64,000 bases of DNA from Hymenopellis radicata. Taxonomy: Eukaryota > Basidiomycota > Agaricomycetes > Agaricales > Physalacriaceae. Below, one piece after another: positions 27,768 to 41,013 of this stretch. The stretch spans positions 310,001 to 374,000 of the forward strand of contig JADNRX010000010.1 of the NCBI GenBank assembly GCA_015501595.1, in the 5' to 3' direction. Made by a program: the position numbers and the translations under genes. Position 1 is the stretch's first letter. Each line of letters opens with the position of its first letter. A model generated the notes under the pieces. It had not been told where the DNA came from and ran no database searches. It saw nothing but the letters and a program-made list of their open reading frames with translations.

Positions 27768-30700
27768 TCACCGAGGCATCGACACCGCGGATGCATTATC
27801 AGACAAAAATCGCTGGGGGCCGGCCGCAGTGCGAAGAGCAAGTACACGATCGTCAGAGACCATTAGAATCTCGTCTCGTCCTACCCCATGCGAGGGCCTA
27901 TTATACGAATTGTGCATTACGTTCGGATGATACATCTGCTGCGGATGCAGCTGGGGATGTCCGTACCCAGGATATCTGATGGCCTTTAGGACAACGAAAG
28001 ATAAAATCAGAAACCACATACCCAGAATGCTGCTGATGATATGGATTGTGGTAATAACCCCCACCACCGTTATTGGTAACGGACGGTGGGTTGTCTGCGA
28101 AGAGTAATCGAAGGTTTGAGCCTTGTATGACTTGGGCCATCTCTCCAGTGTCAATATGCCTGATTTCGACAAACGATGGCTCGAACGCCAGCACAAAAGG
28201 CTCATGTAAAGCTAAACGCCGAATAAGTATGACGCTTCGCGTCGTAACAAGAGGCCTTACCGAAACCAGTGGGGGTCCCTTCCCATGTAACCAAGAAATT
28301 GCTCCGTGACCGACGACCAGTCTTGTTGACGTAAAAGGCAAACTCTGCGAACATGTTAATCATTCTTCGGTTGTGTCCGAACGACTACATACCATCATAA
28401 CACAGAAGAAATTCATTCTGTATTCGATAGATGGCCATGGGCTTTAGATTCTCTTTCTTTCGGACAAAGTCCAACTCCATATCGTTGGGATCCAGCAATC
28501 CTTGAGTGTCCAATGTTTCGAGATCGACAATCTCAAAACCACGGGAACACCCGACACACATCTTAGTTTTCAGGTAATGTATCGATGTGGATTCAACGGG
28601 TATATAGAATTCCTGTATATTTCCGTCAGTGGCAGAGTCGCGACGAAGCACGTGAGACAGACCCTGAACATCTTGAGCGTGTCGTTTCCACCCTGCAGCA
28701 ACTTCTTGAATGTCGGTTTATTCCTCCCACGGATGTTTTGGTCTATAGGTTCCAGAGTCTTGAAAGTACTGGAAAGCTGTGTAGACTTGACAATACAGAC
28801 TAGTATCTTTCCAAGACAGAAACCTGCTTTGAAGAATGATGTATGCGACGATATCCGCTTGGCTCGCTTCATGCCTGCCATCGGGTCAATCGGATCGAGG
28901 GAGTCAAGCGGGAACGTGATGACTTGTCGTTCTGGAGAAGACTTCAGAACGGAAAAAAGTGCCAAATAAGGGAGACCGCTTACCAGAGAGAACGATGAGA
29001 AGATCATACTCTTCGAGTACGTCGATCTGCACAACTTCAAGAAGGGCAAGTACTTTCACGGGATCCCGCGTCGGTTCCCTCAAATCACTAACGTAAACGC
29101 CATCGTTCGTCCCATAAACAACTCGGCGACCTCCACTCATCGGCGCAGCGCAGTTAACCTTGTTTACGCCTGTGAAGAAGCCTTCACTAAGCGGAACAGT
29201 TTCGAATATGTGACTTCGTTCGCGCATCGCTTGTTGCTGTTGATAGATGTGCTCGACCCATTTCTTTTGCCCCATCGCCGAGTTAGACCATAAGCATAAG
29301 TTGTAGAACTTGCGCCCTAGATGAATAAAGTTGATCCAGTATTGGCCCTTTGCTCCTTCCGGAGGGCGAACAGTAATGGCGGAGGTGTGAGGTGAAGCAC
29401 GCGAGTCCTTGCTGAACGATGACTTCTTCACTAAAGCTTGCCGTCCCTTCGGGCGAGTAGTGCCGTTAGTGACGTCCTCCGAGGCAGTAATAAGAAGAAG
29501 TTCCAGAGGAATAGGCTAAAAAACCTTGAGCAAACAATATACAAAGGAGGTGAGCGAACCGAACCGGTCGATAAACCCTCAAAGCTTCATGTTGCTTATT
29601 CTTCGTCATCTTCGTGAAGAGAAGCGCATGATCGAATAGGTAAACGTTAATCTCTCCATCACGTTTATTCAAAGGACCTTTATAGACCATTTGACGACCC
29701 TCTTCCTGCAGGCGCAGGTTCTGTTTAAACTCAGTCAGGCACACATGTTCAGCAACTTGTTTGTTACGCACCACACGGTCCGCTGGCTGTCTCCATTCCA
29801 ATTGTTGTTCAAGCTGAAGCAAATTGAACCTGTTTTCCGTCTTGCCGGATTCTTCATTGACTCGGTTCAGGAAAACACGAATTTCCGCAACGACTTCTGG
29901 TAACAACTTCTTGTCTGGATTATCGTCCGGGGTGTGCTTCAAAACAGCCTCCAGAAGCAGGGGTACCGAGCCAAGCGGGTAGTTGGTTTCGTAAGATACG
30001 CGTTCAACTCTAGCTTTCGGGACTCTGGAAGCCGTTCCGTGACCTCAACAAACTGAGCGAAAGCAGGATTCGAGTTCTTTTCCTTCTCAAATTCGTACTT
30101 TCCGTAAAGCTGATGGGCACCGTACGAAACGAAGGGACTGAAATGAGGAACAGCATCACGAAGGATATCGCCAATCTTTTCCACCACAGCGTATTGTTTC
30201 TGACGCTTGCTGAGCGCATCCCGGAGCCTTGTATTGACCGCGATGATGTCAAATATGTTCCAAAAGACTTGTTCCAAAAACGTTGTTCGTCGATCCGGGG
30301 TAATGATGTCGTCCTGTTCTTGTAATCGTTTGATCCATATCTGTCAACAACAGCCGTTAAGATTAGTGGAGGAGGAATCAGTTGTCGATACGCACATCAC
30401 GCAGATACTCCATGTCTCTCACAAAGTCACGCTCGGTATATATCACCTCATTGATGGCCTCTTGTCGCCTCTTCTCCGTGTCAGAGACGCTATCAACTAC
30501 TTCCTGAGGAACTGAATGTATCCATAGAGTTCCGTCATCTGGAATGTCACCTAGACTCTCGCGGCTGATCTGCTTGGAGAGACCCGGTTGAGGCTTCATG
30601 TTCAAGCGTGCCTGCTGTTCAAGTCGACGCGGACAGGCAATACTGTAGCAAAGCTGATCGCGAGAACATGTGGGGGAGTAACAATCGGTGAGAAGCGTGA

Positions 30701-32143
30701 ACACGCCTGAAGGGAGTTCAACATCGTCAGAGGTCAAAGAGCCCTTCCGAGTGCGAGTGGGGATGGATGTAGACGGGGAAGGTGTTATCGAATCATTGTC
30801 TTCATCGGGTGTTAATATCTTGGGCATGATGGGTTCAGTTGCTTCAGCACCCAATTCCCCACTGACAAATGGACTGGGAAGCTTCGTTCTGAACCTGTAG
30901 AGCTCGTTGGGACTATCCCGTAACCGATGGTCGTAAGTGACATCGTGAAAGAACTTTTGAGCATCAAGTGCACGTCCCAAAAGCAAGGCCAGGTTCCGAT
31001 CCGTTGTCTTGATGATATACGCAATCTTGTCAACCGCCTCGCGGCCGTCAAATGCGTCCTTGTATTCAAGGTCATCCTTTGTCCTGTCACCGGTGGTGAT
31101 GCGATCGCGAAATGCCTCTGCAACGCGGGACAGCAGGGCTGGGTATACAATGGGTGTCTTGCGAGTCACGCGCAGAGAGTTTGGAGAGTTCCTTCCTTCC
31201 TTCATGGGAGGTATGGAAGGCCGAGAGGATGGTCGGACGGAGGGTGGTGCAGCCGACATTGACATGGAACGATCCTGGGCTGTCTTTTGAACACGAGGAC
31301 CGCCCATGACGCGCGGTATTGTATGAGCAGACTCGGAGGATCTACGTGAGGGTTGTGAGGTGGAGGGTGTCGGGTTTTCTGGAATGCTATGGTCCATCAT
31401 GTAAAAAGAGGAGGGCGATGAACTTGTGACGGACGAGCGGATGGACTGTGCAGCGTGAGTGTCAATGTGAAGGGGGTAATTGTTCTCGGAGGATGCCTGT
31501 GATGCATGCGAGTAGCGATTAGATGGGGGAGGCGGTGCTAATGGATATGAGTTGCAAGACGAGACCTCGGACGGACGGACTCACTGGGATCTTTACGAGC
31601 CCATGGTAGCTCACTACCATCATCGACAGCACTTTCACTGGGGTTGGAAAAATCGATGTTTAGTCGCCCGCTATCGACCGGGATGCCAAGCCGAGGTGGA
31701 TCAGGAGTGCGACTAGGACCGGGTGACGGTTGCATGCGCTGGGGCGCATTCAGATATACTTGCGCCTGATAAGCCTGCGCCGGAGTAAGACCTGAATTGG
31801 TCCATGGGTCGACCGAAGGATCCGGTGGCTCGAATGGTTGAGAAACGATGACGCCGACCGGCTGATGCCCACTGTTGATTGACCTCGCTCGGGAAACGAC
31901 CGACGGTGGCGCCAGCGAACCTCCCGACTGGCCATACGAATATCCATAGGGCACTTGAGGCTGTTGACCATACATATATTGCGCGTTGTGGGGCATCTGT
32001 TGCTGGTATGCCATGTACGATGTGCGCCGGTCATGATATTGTGGGTAGTACTGTTGTGGGGGCGGTTGCTGCGCTGGGACGGGCCCAGGGCGCCCAAATA
32101 TGGACTGATACGCCGCATGTCGCTTGTCTGGGGCGCCTTCCAT
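27768..32143 (-). CDS. ROM2: Rho1 guanine nucleotide exchange factor, ROM2 type
   Basis: Activates Rho1 for cell-wall synthesis and polarity. The ATG at 32141-32143 opens a Gln/Pro/Tyr-rich leader. Then come a Ser/Pro linker and a DEP domain (about 31170-30890: YPALLSRVAEAFRDRI, AFDGREAVDKIAYIIK). A RhoGEF (DH) domain follows (about 30480-29850: RQEAINEVIYTERDFVRDM, QVFWNIFDIIAVN, ELNAYLTKPTTRLARYPL). A PH domain is at about 29720-29300 (KGPLNKRDGEINVYLFDHAL), and a C-terminal citron-homology domain at about 29200-28000 (GVYVSDLREPTRDPVKVLAL and similar). This order DEP-DH-PH-CNH is diagnostic for fungal Rom1/2. About 1,200 residues and many introns. Partners expected are Rho1 and the wall sensors. 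Confidence 0.9.
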
Positions 32144-32505
32144 GTGCCGCCAACGTCGCCCGCGATGAGGAGAGACTCTGAGAGGGAGATTAAGGTCAGA
32201 GGTATGTCACGCCTGTCACAGTTGACACAATCTCCGTGCGTAAGTTGTACGGAAAACTCGGTCACCTCTTGGACACCTCCCTTTCAACTTGACAACAACA
32301 TATTCAATTTTCTATGCAGATCTGATGCGATTGCGTGGGTGTAGTAAGCCCCTCATATTTACAACGACGCGAATACTGCCGATTATACTTGAGAGCCCCT
32401 AAAGTTCGTTCGCATCTGCCGACAATCGACACACTTCACCAGCCTCTCCAGAGCCCAATCTTACCCGTCGCTCCCTCTCGACGTCCGAGGGAGATGTCAG
32501 AGGAT
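32144..32505. other. intergenic, ROM2 promoter
   Basis: 360 bp between the ROM2 ATG and the stop of the polymerase gene, both minus strand. A plus-strand frame at 32335-32595 is antisense to the polymerase 3' end and has no recognisable content. Confidence 0.5.
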
Positions 32506-35500
32506 TCAATAAAAGTTTCTGACGCGTTGGTGGGGAGCTTGCCAGGGCACCTTCAGAATCTCAAAGATTTCTTCCTCCGTCTCCGACGCCCGTAACACTC
32601 CTGTGATTGATGCTTCATCAGCAAGCCTAGTGAAATAGAAGCCCACGAACCAGTGTCCAGTTTGATGGTACGGTTACTGGGATTGCGAATGACTCCCTCG
32701 AATAAACCCTTTTGATTCAATGAATATCCAGCGTGGTTGGCCTTCAGCCGCATAGCGCGATTGAACTGGAAGCATAAGTTCAGTGAATGGACATAAGGAG
32801 GATTCTGTACTTACAATATCGTCTCCCTATGACGCCCGGTCAGCAGATATCAAGATCAATGATGTTTGGTTGCGTACGGTGTAATACAAAAGTGCGGCGC
32901 CTCTTGATTTCCAAGGCACCGTTAGAAAGTCGATGCGGCGCTTTCGCGAGCCCTCTTTCGGAAGGTGGCAAAGACCCCGATAGATGGCCTCCAAATCCCA
33001 TGGGTTCTCCGGGAGGGCCAAATCATCGGTCAATATTCCGACGTCGTGGAGTTTCTGTAGTAGTTTCGCAAGCACACCTGTCTACTGTTCAGGAATTTTT
33101 ATGTGTTCAAGAAAATCTATCTCACCTGCATGTGTTTTGCCATCACTATGCTCCCTTGTTATCATAATGTCGATATCACCGCAATCGGCCTTCCCTCTGC
33201 GATAACTGCCCATGATTTCGACGAAGAGCTTGGGATCGATATCCAGAGCTGAAAGTAAATGAGTACGGAGTCATGATAAACTACGCCACATACCAATGGG
33301 CTTGATAAGATCGAAGATAGCCCTTGCTTCTTCCCGCGGCATGCGCGAGTTAATATCTGTGAGGGGTGATCTTCATCAGACTGCGCCGGGAATTGTAAAG
33401 AACCCCAAACCATTATAGTTATCCAGGCCGATTCGCTGGGCTTCCGATAGCTTGATGCGGTATTTCCCTTTGCTGACATCTTCCAAGGTGCGGGCACCGT
33501 TGTAGTACCATTTAATGGCTGTTGTTGGGCCTAGCCAATTCATTAGTGCCCAGGTTCATCATCACTTCAAAAATGAACTTCAACATACCGACACCGTATA
33601 TCCCTTGAAAGATACGTGTAACCTTGACATCATCTGTGTTTTCATATCAATACGGCGCAGCTCTCCGGTGCTAATTATTTCCCAAATCTATGTGCACATA
33701 TGAATGAAGAGACTCGTGGCGTGAAAGCGATGTAAGTACCTTCTCGGCGGACTTGGGGCCAACACCTTTAATGGCGGCTGCTTCTTCATGGGACTTGATG
33801 GGTGTGGGGTAGGCCTTGACAGCGCGAATAACTAACAAAGAGCCGGGATAAACTTCAGTTATTAAAAACAAGCTGTTGTTACCTCGCCTGCATTGCCGAA
33901 CTCGCCAACAATTATCACGATCAAATTTCGCCTCGTGTAACTTTTCGAGCTCCGAAAACTGGAGTACAAGTTCGTAAGAAAATCATGTTCAGCAGCGGAG
34001 CATGTTACCTTGTCGACGATAAGCTGGTTAGGGCACCTGTTAGGGCCCGGTTTATCGCAGGCCTGGTGGATGTGAGTATTGAATGTTGACTGATATCCTG
34101 ACGCACCCAATTTCCTGTCTTCGTTGTCTTTTGTGCAACTTCCTCGTCCTCGCTTCCTTCCGAATCTGAATCGTCCGTTTCATTCGCATCGACTTCGCCA
34201 TGACGGGACCACTTTGACACCAAGAACGAATTAGAACTTGAGCTTCAGTGCAAGCTAGATAGCTGACCTGCTCGCGATGCTCAGCAGTCGCTTGAGCATA
34301 GAACTCGGCGAGGGGGTCGTCAGATGATGGCTTGAATACTTGAGGTGCTCCCACTCTCGATTCCGAACTTGAAGAGGCCTTCGCCGCGCCACGGTCCTCT
34401 CGATTGACAGAAGACGGCCCCGGAATCGGGCCAAACTCCTCTCTATCAGAGTCAAAGTCCTCTTCATTGCGGTCCACTTTGAAAGACCTAGCAGATGATG
34501 AGTACTTGAATATGAACGCTTGGGCTCTCTACGAACAATGTATGACCGGGAGCTTTGCTAAGCGCCCTCCCGCCCTTCTGCCTTTGAGCGGAACTACGTT
34601 CAGTTCCGGCTTCAAATCGGTCCAAATAAGCAGGAAACTCCCAGAATTCCTTCAGAGTAATGACTTTGTTGGGATCCGATGCCTTGTTAGCAGGTGAAAT
34701 CCCGTCAGCAACCCACTCCCATAGCAAGGTTGGAATGCGGTCTGGAATTTGATGGTAGTCTCTGAGCCCAATTTTGGATACAAGAACCTCAAGTGGGACT
34801 CTCCTATCGACGATTATGTGGAGACTTCGTCGGAATCATATTTCGGTTGCAGGTTTGCGCCATATTTCACTAGCTGGTCCTTCGTGAGAAGAATGATCGA
34901 CTAGTATGTTTGAGACGACTCACGAGCTGCATTCTGTTCCTGCTGGTCTCACTTACGGTGTCATATTCCCCTCCATAATAGAAAATATTCATGCCGAGTA
35001 GGAACTTCACGACTGGCTTGACCACTACGGCGGGGTTGTCTTCATCCAGTTTCCTTTTTTCCAACAGATGGCGCGCGTACTCCTCGGGGGTCGGCTTCTT
35101 CGCCGGCTTGACCGCAGGCCTCTTTGGCAAGCCCTTTTGGGGTGGCGTCTTCTTCGGGTTTTTTGCGGACGTTCGGGCCTGAAGAGACGGCGACGGGAGA
35201 CGGGATGATGCGGAAGTGGAAACGGAGACGGGTACTTTATCCTGAACGTGGCGAGCTTTGGCTTTATGGACACGGGGCTGAGCGTTCTTATGTGTAAGCG
35301 AGGCAACACGGCTGGCCATCTGTAGGGCCAAACCACTAGAGTGATCTCCGGAGGGTGGCGGAATCATGTGTGATGGACCAGCTACTGCGGGGATGACATC
35401 TGTGGCGGTTGGCTCAACTTCGTCTGAATGGGATTCTTGTGCTAGGAGTCTGGAGGCTTTTGAACCTAAGCCCGCAGACCTCAAGAAGACAGCACTATGC

Positions 35501-36183
35501 GGATACGATGAGCCTCGGAGCTGACTATGGAAAGCCAACTTGACGTACGAAGTGATTTCCTCAATCGATGATGTACTGTCGGCACGGCCCAGTTGCAAAT
35601 TGGCGGGTTTTGAGGAAGGTTTACTCGCTCGTTTTTGTCTGGTGCGAGCGGCTCTCGGGGATGAATGTTCACCAATAGGCGACGAGCTAACGTTGTTGAG
35701 TCAGACTGCGATTCATGGCACAGAGAAGGTACTGACCTCAGCTTCGTCTCCTTTGAGTTCTTGCGCTTCTTTGCCGCGGGACTCGACAATAGTGCATCAC
35801 CCCTTCGTTTACTACCACTACGTCAATTGTGAGGCGTCATATTTCTACATAACGCTGAGATCCGTACCGAGGAAGTTTTGATGAAGAGACTTCATGTAAA
35901 TTGGAAGATAAATCTTCATGAGCTTTGCTTGCAGTGTCAGACGACGGTTTTGGAGCCTTGATCGAGGAATCGCCTTCTGGAACGGGGTTAAGACTTGTAG
36001 ACGCGCCCTTCCCAAGCGTAAGTCTGCGGTTTCAATTAGTGACATGAGAAACGCGTGGTCGGGAGGAAGGGCGTACGGTGTCGCTGGAGATGCAGTCTGC
36101 GTTAGAAAGTCCTGGAAGTCTTCGTCGACAACATTCATGCATTCATCTTGTTCAGTGAAGAAGGCCTCGACATCCGGTTTCAT
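32506..36183 (-). CDS. family X DNA polymerase (lambda/mu type) with BRCT domain
   Basis: DNA repair synthesis in base excision and end joining. ATG at 36181-36183. The N-terminal third is a Ser/Lys-rich nuclear leader. A BRCT domain lies at about 35050-34700 (VKFLLGMNIFYYGGEYD, STHIIVDRRVPLEVLVSKIG, IPTLLWEWVADGISP). The 8-kDa/HhH part spans about 34050-33700 (KSHEEAAAIKGVGPKSAEKV). The catalytic palm is at about 33540-32850: MGSYRRGKADCGDIDIMITR holds two metal-binding Asp residues, and KRRIDFLTVP carries the third. The thumb follows (MRLKANHAGYSLNQKGLF) with a C-terminal stretch ending HQRVRNFY. The stop at 32506-32508 was placed by reading through the last exon. Lambda versus Pol4 naming is left open. 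Confidence 0.9.
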
Positions 36184-36734
36184 GGCGACTGATTAGGATA
36201 ATCTTCGTGGTTGGTACGATGCCGTCTCAAGATCGCGAGTAGTGGGAACAATAGAGTCAAGAGCAAGCTTCGAAGTTCCGATCGACGGCTTGAAACACTC
36301 GGAGATACAGTCACGTGGTGATGGCGTGACTTTTTGACTCGCCTCCTTCGCGTGAATTTTGCTGGGATTGCGTCCTTACTCAATCCTTACTCCTGGTTCA
36401 AGCGTGGGGTCAATGGTGAACAGTCTTTTTCAACAATTCATTGTGACTGGTGGACGCAGCCTCGTTGAAGTGCGTGAGGCTGCCAGCACTGCGAAGTTGG
36501 CGAACCTCCCTAATATCCGATGCCATTCTGCTGCAGCCTTCTCGTTGTGACCTCATTTCTTGCGTCATCTCTCTCTACTTCATAGAGCGAACGTTCTGAA
36601 AGGCTGGTGTCCGCAAGCCTACTCCTTTCATACGGCGCATGCCGACTTTTGATTGCGTTCAACCCTTTCACACACCTAACGCGACATTCTCCACCGCCAT
36701 ATAAGTGCGCTTCACGACGGTCTGCGCATCTTCA
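36184..36734. other. divergent promoter region
   Basis: 550 bp between the polymerase and methyltransferase ATGs. There are several short frames, none convincing. No TATA box noticed; the sequence near 36690 reads CCATATAAG, a possible weak TATA element about 35-40 bp before the methyltransferase ATG. Confidence 0.45.
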
Positions 36735-37930
36735 ATGTCTGAACGCCACGCTAACCGACAGCCCAGCGACGATGACTTGTCAGACGCGGAATCCGACCTC
36801 GTATCGATTGCATCTGACGAATTTCCGGGCTACTTTACTGAGCGCAATGGAAGGTTATTTCATTCGTCTCCTACAGTACCGTATCCACTGCCTGTTGACA
36901 CACCCGAGCAAGAGGTATGAGCCTACTCGAGTCACATTCTCAGCTACCTAATTTCGCTTGTCGTATAGCGCCTCACCGTTCAAGACAAGGCCTTGCGAAT
37001 CATTATGGGGCAACCTTTTGTCGGTCCAGTTCCAGAAGCCCTGGCACCGACAGTGGGCCGTCGAAAGTTTGCCGTCGACTTCTGTTGCGGGAAGGGTCAA
37101 TGGTATGATGCAAGGCTTTGTGCGCTGCCAATCTGAGTTCGTGACAGGATAGAACACATGGCCGCAAGGTTCCCCGAGGCCATTTTCGTTGGCTTAGACA
37201 TAGGTTTGCCTAGTGCGACTCGGTTGTCTTTTGCCTGATGCTTTTCTTAGTTCCTATTGCTACGACTTATCCTCCTGAAAATGTGTCATTCGAAGTTCAT
37301 GATATGAGCGAACCGACGAGGTTTGAGGAAGGTACCATCGATTTGGTGCATATTCGTGATTGTTCTATGGCTGTAAGGGGACTTCCCATGCCTCAAAGTT
37401 ATGAAGCTGACGTTACGTTACGTATACAATAGGTTGCCAACTACGCCACCCTGATACAAGAAGCGAGCCGCATCCTCCGTCCTGGGGGCCTCCTTGTATT
37501 TGGAGAGTTTTCGCGCTTTCCCGCGTTTCATACCACAAGTCCTCAGGCAGCAGCTAACCCTCGCGCAGTTGCACCTTACTTTTGCCGGTTCTATGACCTC
37601 GTGAATCAAGCTCTCGCGTCGCGCGGCCTTCTCCATGTCTCGGACGTAGTTCCTACCATTGTTCGTCAGTTGAGGACCTTCCACACAACCACCCCGATTT
37701 CGTATCAAGTACCTATCGGAGATTGGTACGAGAATGAGCGCCTCGGGCGCGCATACCGTCGGGCCACTAGCGGATTCATGGATTCTATTCGGCCTCTTCT
37801 AGCACAACAGGGCCTATGGCCTCAAGAGTATCTAGACGCATTGTACTCCAGCGCTAGACTGGAGATAGAGAGCGTCAATCAGTTTAGACCAGTCGCCCAG
37901 TATTTCACGGGGTTTTCTATTCGACGATAG
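36735..37930 (+). CDS. SAM-dependent methyltransferase, LaeA-like
   Basis: ATG at 36735 (MSERHANRQPSDDDLSDAES). Spliced exons give a class I Rossmann fold: motif I variant KFAVDFCCGKGQW, then FPEAIFVGLDI, FEVHDMSEPTRFEEGTIDLV and ASRILRPGGLLVFGEFSRFP. The C-terminal half is a conserved fungal region (GDWYENERLGRAYRRATSGF, VAQYFTGFSIRR) ending at 37930. Motif I carries two cysteines (FCCGKG) in place of the usual E/D-x-G-x-G start, which is unusual. In ascomycetes LaeA methyltransferases control secondary metabolism; agarics have large expansions of LaeA-like paralogues of unknown substrate. No secondary-metabolite cluster is visible here. Confidence 0.82.
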
Positions 37931-38073
37931 GTACTCTGCGCGCTTAGGGACTGGCAGGCATCTTCCCTTCTCTTGTATACATTAGATATCGATGAGGTAC
38001 CAGGTGTATCTAAATTTATAGTGACTGAACAACTCGTGTCATGATGCGCCTCTCTCCCAGACGCGAATCGGAG

Positions 38074-40362
38074 CTAGGCTTCTGTCCTCATATGGAATAC
38101 TTGATATACAAGACCCAGGCGATAACTCCGCTGAGAGTAAGACTGACATTCCAACAATTGTGAACACGTTGCGGGGCCGACGTCCAGAAAGGTCGTCAGC
38201 GCGTCGGTTTTCTCAAGCAGGTGGCGCTTGTGTTCGCTCATTGTCAGGATCCACCGAGGTACCTGTCGTGTGCGGTAAAGCACTGAAACAAAAACAGTAG
38301 CGCGGGAATTCGTACCGACGATCGATTATGCTGTAACGACACACCGTAAGAATCTGATTCACAGCTGGAATTGAGAGATTGACTTACCCATAGAAAGCGC
38401 CCCAACAGAACTCCAAGGCTTTCATAGCCACGAAAAACGATATAACCTTTTCATATCCTCCGTCGGGTGTCTGCATATCATTAGATCCAATCAAGCTAGG
38501 TAGCGAGCGACTGACAATATCCTGCAGTCTCCCAGCAGCCATGTCTACGATCACAGAACCTGCATTATTGAAGGCTGTACTGTGGCAGATAAGCTTCAGA
38601 ATCACATAAATTGACTTAGAACACGACCTTTCCAGATACCAAAGGTCAAGCCCAGTTTAGTCTGATCGGGAACTATGAGTGGAATCGAACATGTGAAAGA
38701 AATCGCGTTCTTATGGGAACATCAGGACGGACGGAGGAACTCTCAATAGCAGACTCACGAATGACTGTGCGACTGAGGCCAAGATCATGACCCCAAGAGC
38801 ATTCACTTTCGTGAAACCGATAAGAGAGTAAACGATGATCCACAGCATGCTCGTGAATGATACTGCTATCGAAATGAGATGAATATTGCATCCGGAGCGT
38901 CTTGAGACTAACCAAAGAGCATGCGGAAGCCGACTTTATCGAAAAACATACCAAGCCCAGGCGCGAAGAATATGGGAATGACCTGATGTCGAGGACAGTT
39001 GTTTAATGATAAGCAGACGTTATACGCGATATCGAGCTTACTTGTTGAAGGGCTGAAGTATATCCTGCTACTTGATCTGTTGAACCTCGCGTAGAGGAGA
39101 TGATGTCCGCGTTCAAGCCGCTGAACCCCCCCACAATCCTGGCGAGTGGTCAGGAGACCAATCAGATAACCTACAATAGTAAGTGCTCACCCCGCTTGCA
39201 GAATCTGGGTACATGTCATAAATGGAGGGAATAAGTTTCAAAATCTTCAGGTCGGGAAGCATCCTTCGTGGTGAGCCGTTCGCCGCTGCATTGGTCCGCC
39301 CAGTGGGCATACGAGTCCATTCCGGAAGATGGTATATCATCCACCATACAAACACCGCGTTTTGAATTCTGAGGACGAAGGAATAGAGGAATCAGACCCG
39401 ACAGAGGACTAGAAAAGTAGACACACAGATTTGCGAAACAGACAATAGCCGGAATCTGCCACAGATGAGGTGTGAGATGCTGCGCACACATGCAACAACA
39501 CGTACCCAAAGAGCCCAACCCCAGAACGATGTACTATCACGCATGGGAACAGCCGTCGCTTTCGCGATGAGAACGATGACTTTGCCTGGAAAACGAGAAT
39601 TCAGTACTCGTCTACTCTCGAGGACTATCCAACGGACCCCACGCGATATCGAGTCCATACACAAACGCTAATCCCCTTTGCTGAAAAAAGTGTGCAAGAA
39701 TCTTGCTAGATGCACTCTCGATGACTGTTGAGCCGAGACCAAGGATGACTCTGCCGACAACGACGAGAGTGAAAGACTCGACATTACTTCCCGATGCCGA
39801 GATTACAGCGCCAACAAAGATAAAGGTCGAACACAACATGGTACCCCTTCGATACAATGAGATTCTCCAAAAGACTGAGCACGGAACAATGCGCACCATG
39901 CGACTCCATAGTAGTCCAATATGAAGCCTCCCAAGATCGGCAATATTGTGTTAACCAGACTTGTGGCGGACGAAATGGCGCCATATTGGGCGTCTGAAGA
40001 GAGCTTTAGAAGATATAAGGGAAGGCAGTGAATGAACACACTGGTGATTTTAAGCTCGGACTTGAACGTTGACTTCAGTGGGCCCAAGGTGTTTTCAGAG
40101 AACGAAGATCCCGCTGCGATGGTCGAATCACGACGTATTCAGCGTCTGGCAAAGACACTGGCGTACCAGACAAAAGCAAGCCAAGACAAAGAGCCGTGAT
40201 TTTCCACTTGAGAGGGAAATCTTGGACAGACTCGACTTCCGAAGGGGGGCGCGTCTCGTCAATGGAGACCTTCTCCTCGTCGGAACTGGTCGCCGCATTT
40301 TCTTGGTATTTGTTCGACTGTCCCTCGCCATCTCGTGATAGTACGGGGGTGGATGAGGACAT
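38074..40362 (-). CDS. major facilitator transporter, MFSD1-like
   Basis: The ATG at 40360-40362 opens a polar, acidic cytosolic leader (SSDEEKVSIDETRPPSEVES). A first membrane helix follows (WKITALCLGLLLS), then short exons giving QYGAISSATSLVNTILPILG, GGFILDYYG and VESFTLVVVGRVILGLGSTV. The segment ESASSKILAHFFQQRG and several more hydrophobic exons come down to 38400. The last exon encodes a cytosolic tail (RTRQVPRWILTMSEHKRHLL). The overall pattern is that of agaric MFSD1-like carriers; substrate unknown. The 3' end is uncertain: the frame used stops at 38074, but another open frame through the same bases could also close the gene. There are many introns, some of them guesses. Confidence 0.75.
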
Positions 40363-41013
40363 GGCAGAGAGACCTCAAGGAAAGTGGGAGCCTGAGCGCG
40401 TTCCATAGAAATAAAGCCTGTACGTTGGTGAAAAGCGGATCAGGGAGTTCCTGAATATCTTATCTGATACTGCGGTAATTATCAGATAGTGCCACTTTCT
40501 AGAATCTGCTGAGCTTCTGAGAGCCGTCTTGGAGCCGTCAGGACAGGTCAGGACTCAGAACCGTCACCACGTTCAGAAGGCACCGCATAATACTAATACT
40601 AATAGATAGCATTACAGCATACATAGGTGCCTGATGAACCTGTTTATCCAGGAAAACTTGCGAGCTGGAGCCGGATGGACTGTGGAGGTTCCTACTTTGT
40701 GGTAAGTACGCAACCCGACTATGTAAGACCTTGGCGTCCAGGTACTGCCAGCTCAGGTCGTGCGGCTTACTATGCGCCGCGCCCTGAAAAACGCCGTAGG
40801 CAATTATCTATCCGAGTCCAACATTTTCAGCTCTCAATAAAGCATCTTTAAAGGAAAGGAACATAGGCGTAGGGTTTTAAAAGCTATGAGTGCCACTGAG
40901 TAGTAGCAATATGGCGGCCGCCGCCATGTCCAAGCGCTAGGCGCGTGAAAGTACTCACGTGTTCGTTATGACTCCTCGTCGGCAATTGCCATGAGCACTT
41001 GCTCTCCGCAACC
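40363..41013. other. divergent promoter region with GATA-type inverted repeat
   Basis: 650 bp between the MFS transporter ATG and the TFIP11-type gene ATG. It contains a 9-bp inverted repeat with GATA cores, listed separately, and a repeated GAGCCGTC (about 40520-40540). No gene is supported. Confidence 0.5.
40461..40488. promoter_or_regulatory. inverted repeat with GATA-factor cores
   Basis: TATCTGATA at 40461-40469 and its reverse complement TATCAGATA at 40480-40488, 10 nt apart, about 100-125 bp upstream of the MFS transporter ATG. Both arms contain GATA cores, with AGATAA-type ends, which fungal GATA factors (nitrogen, iron or light control) bind. Function is inferred. Confidence 0.5.
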
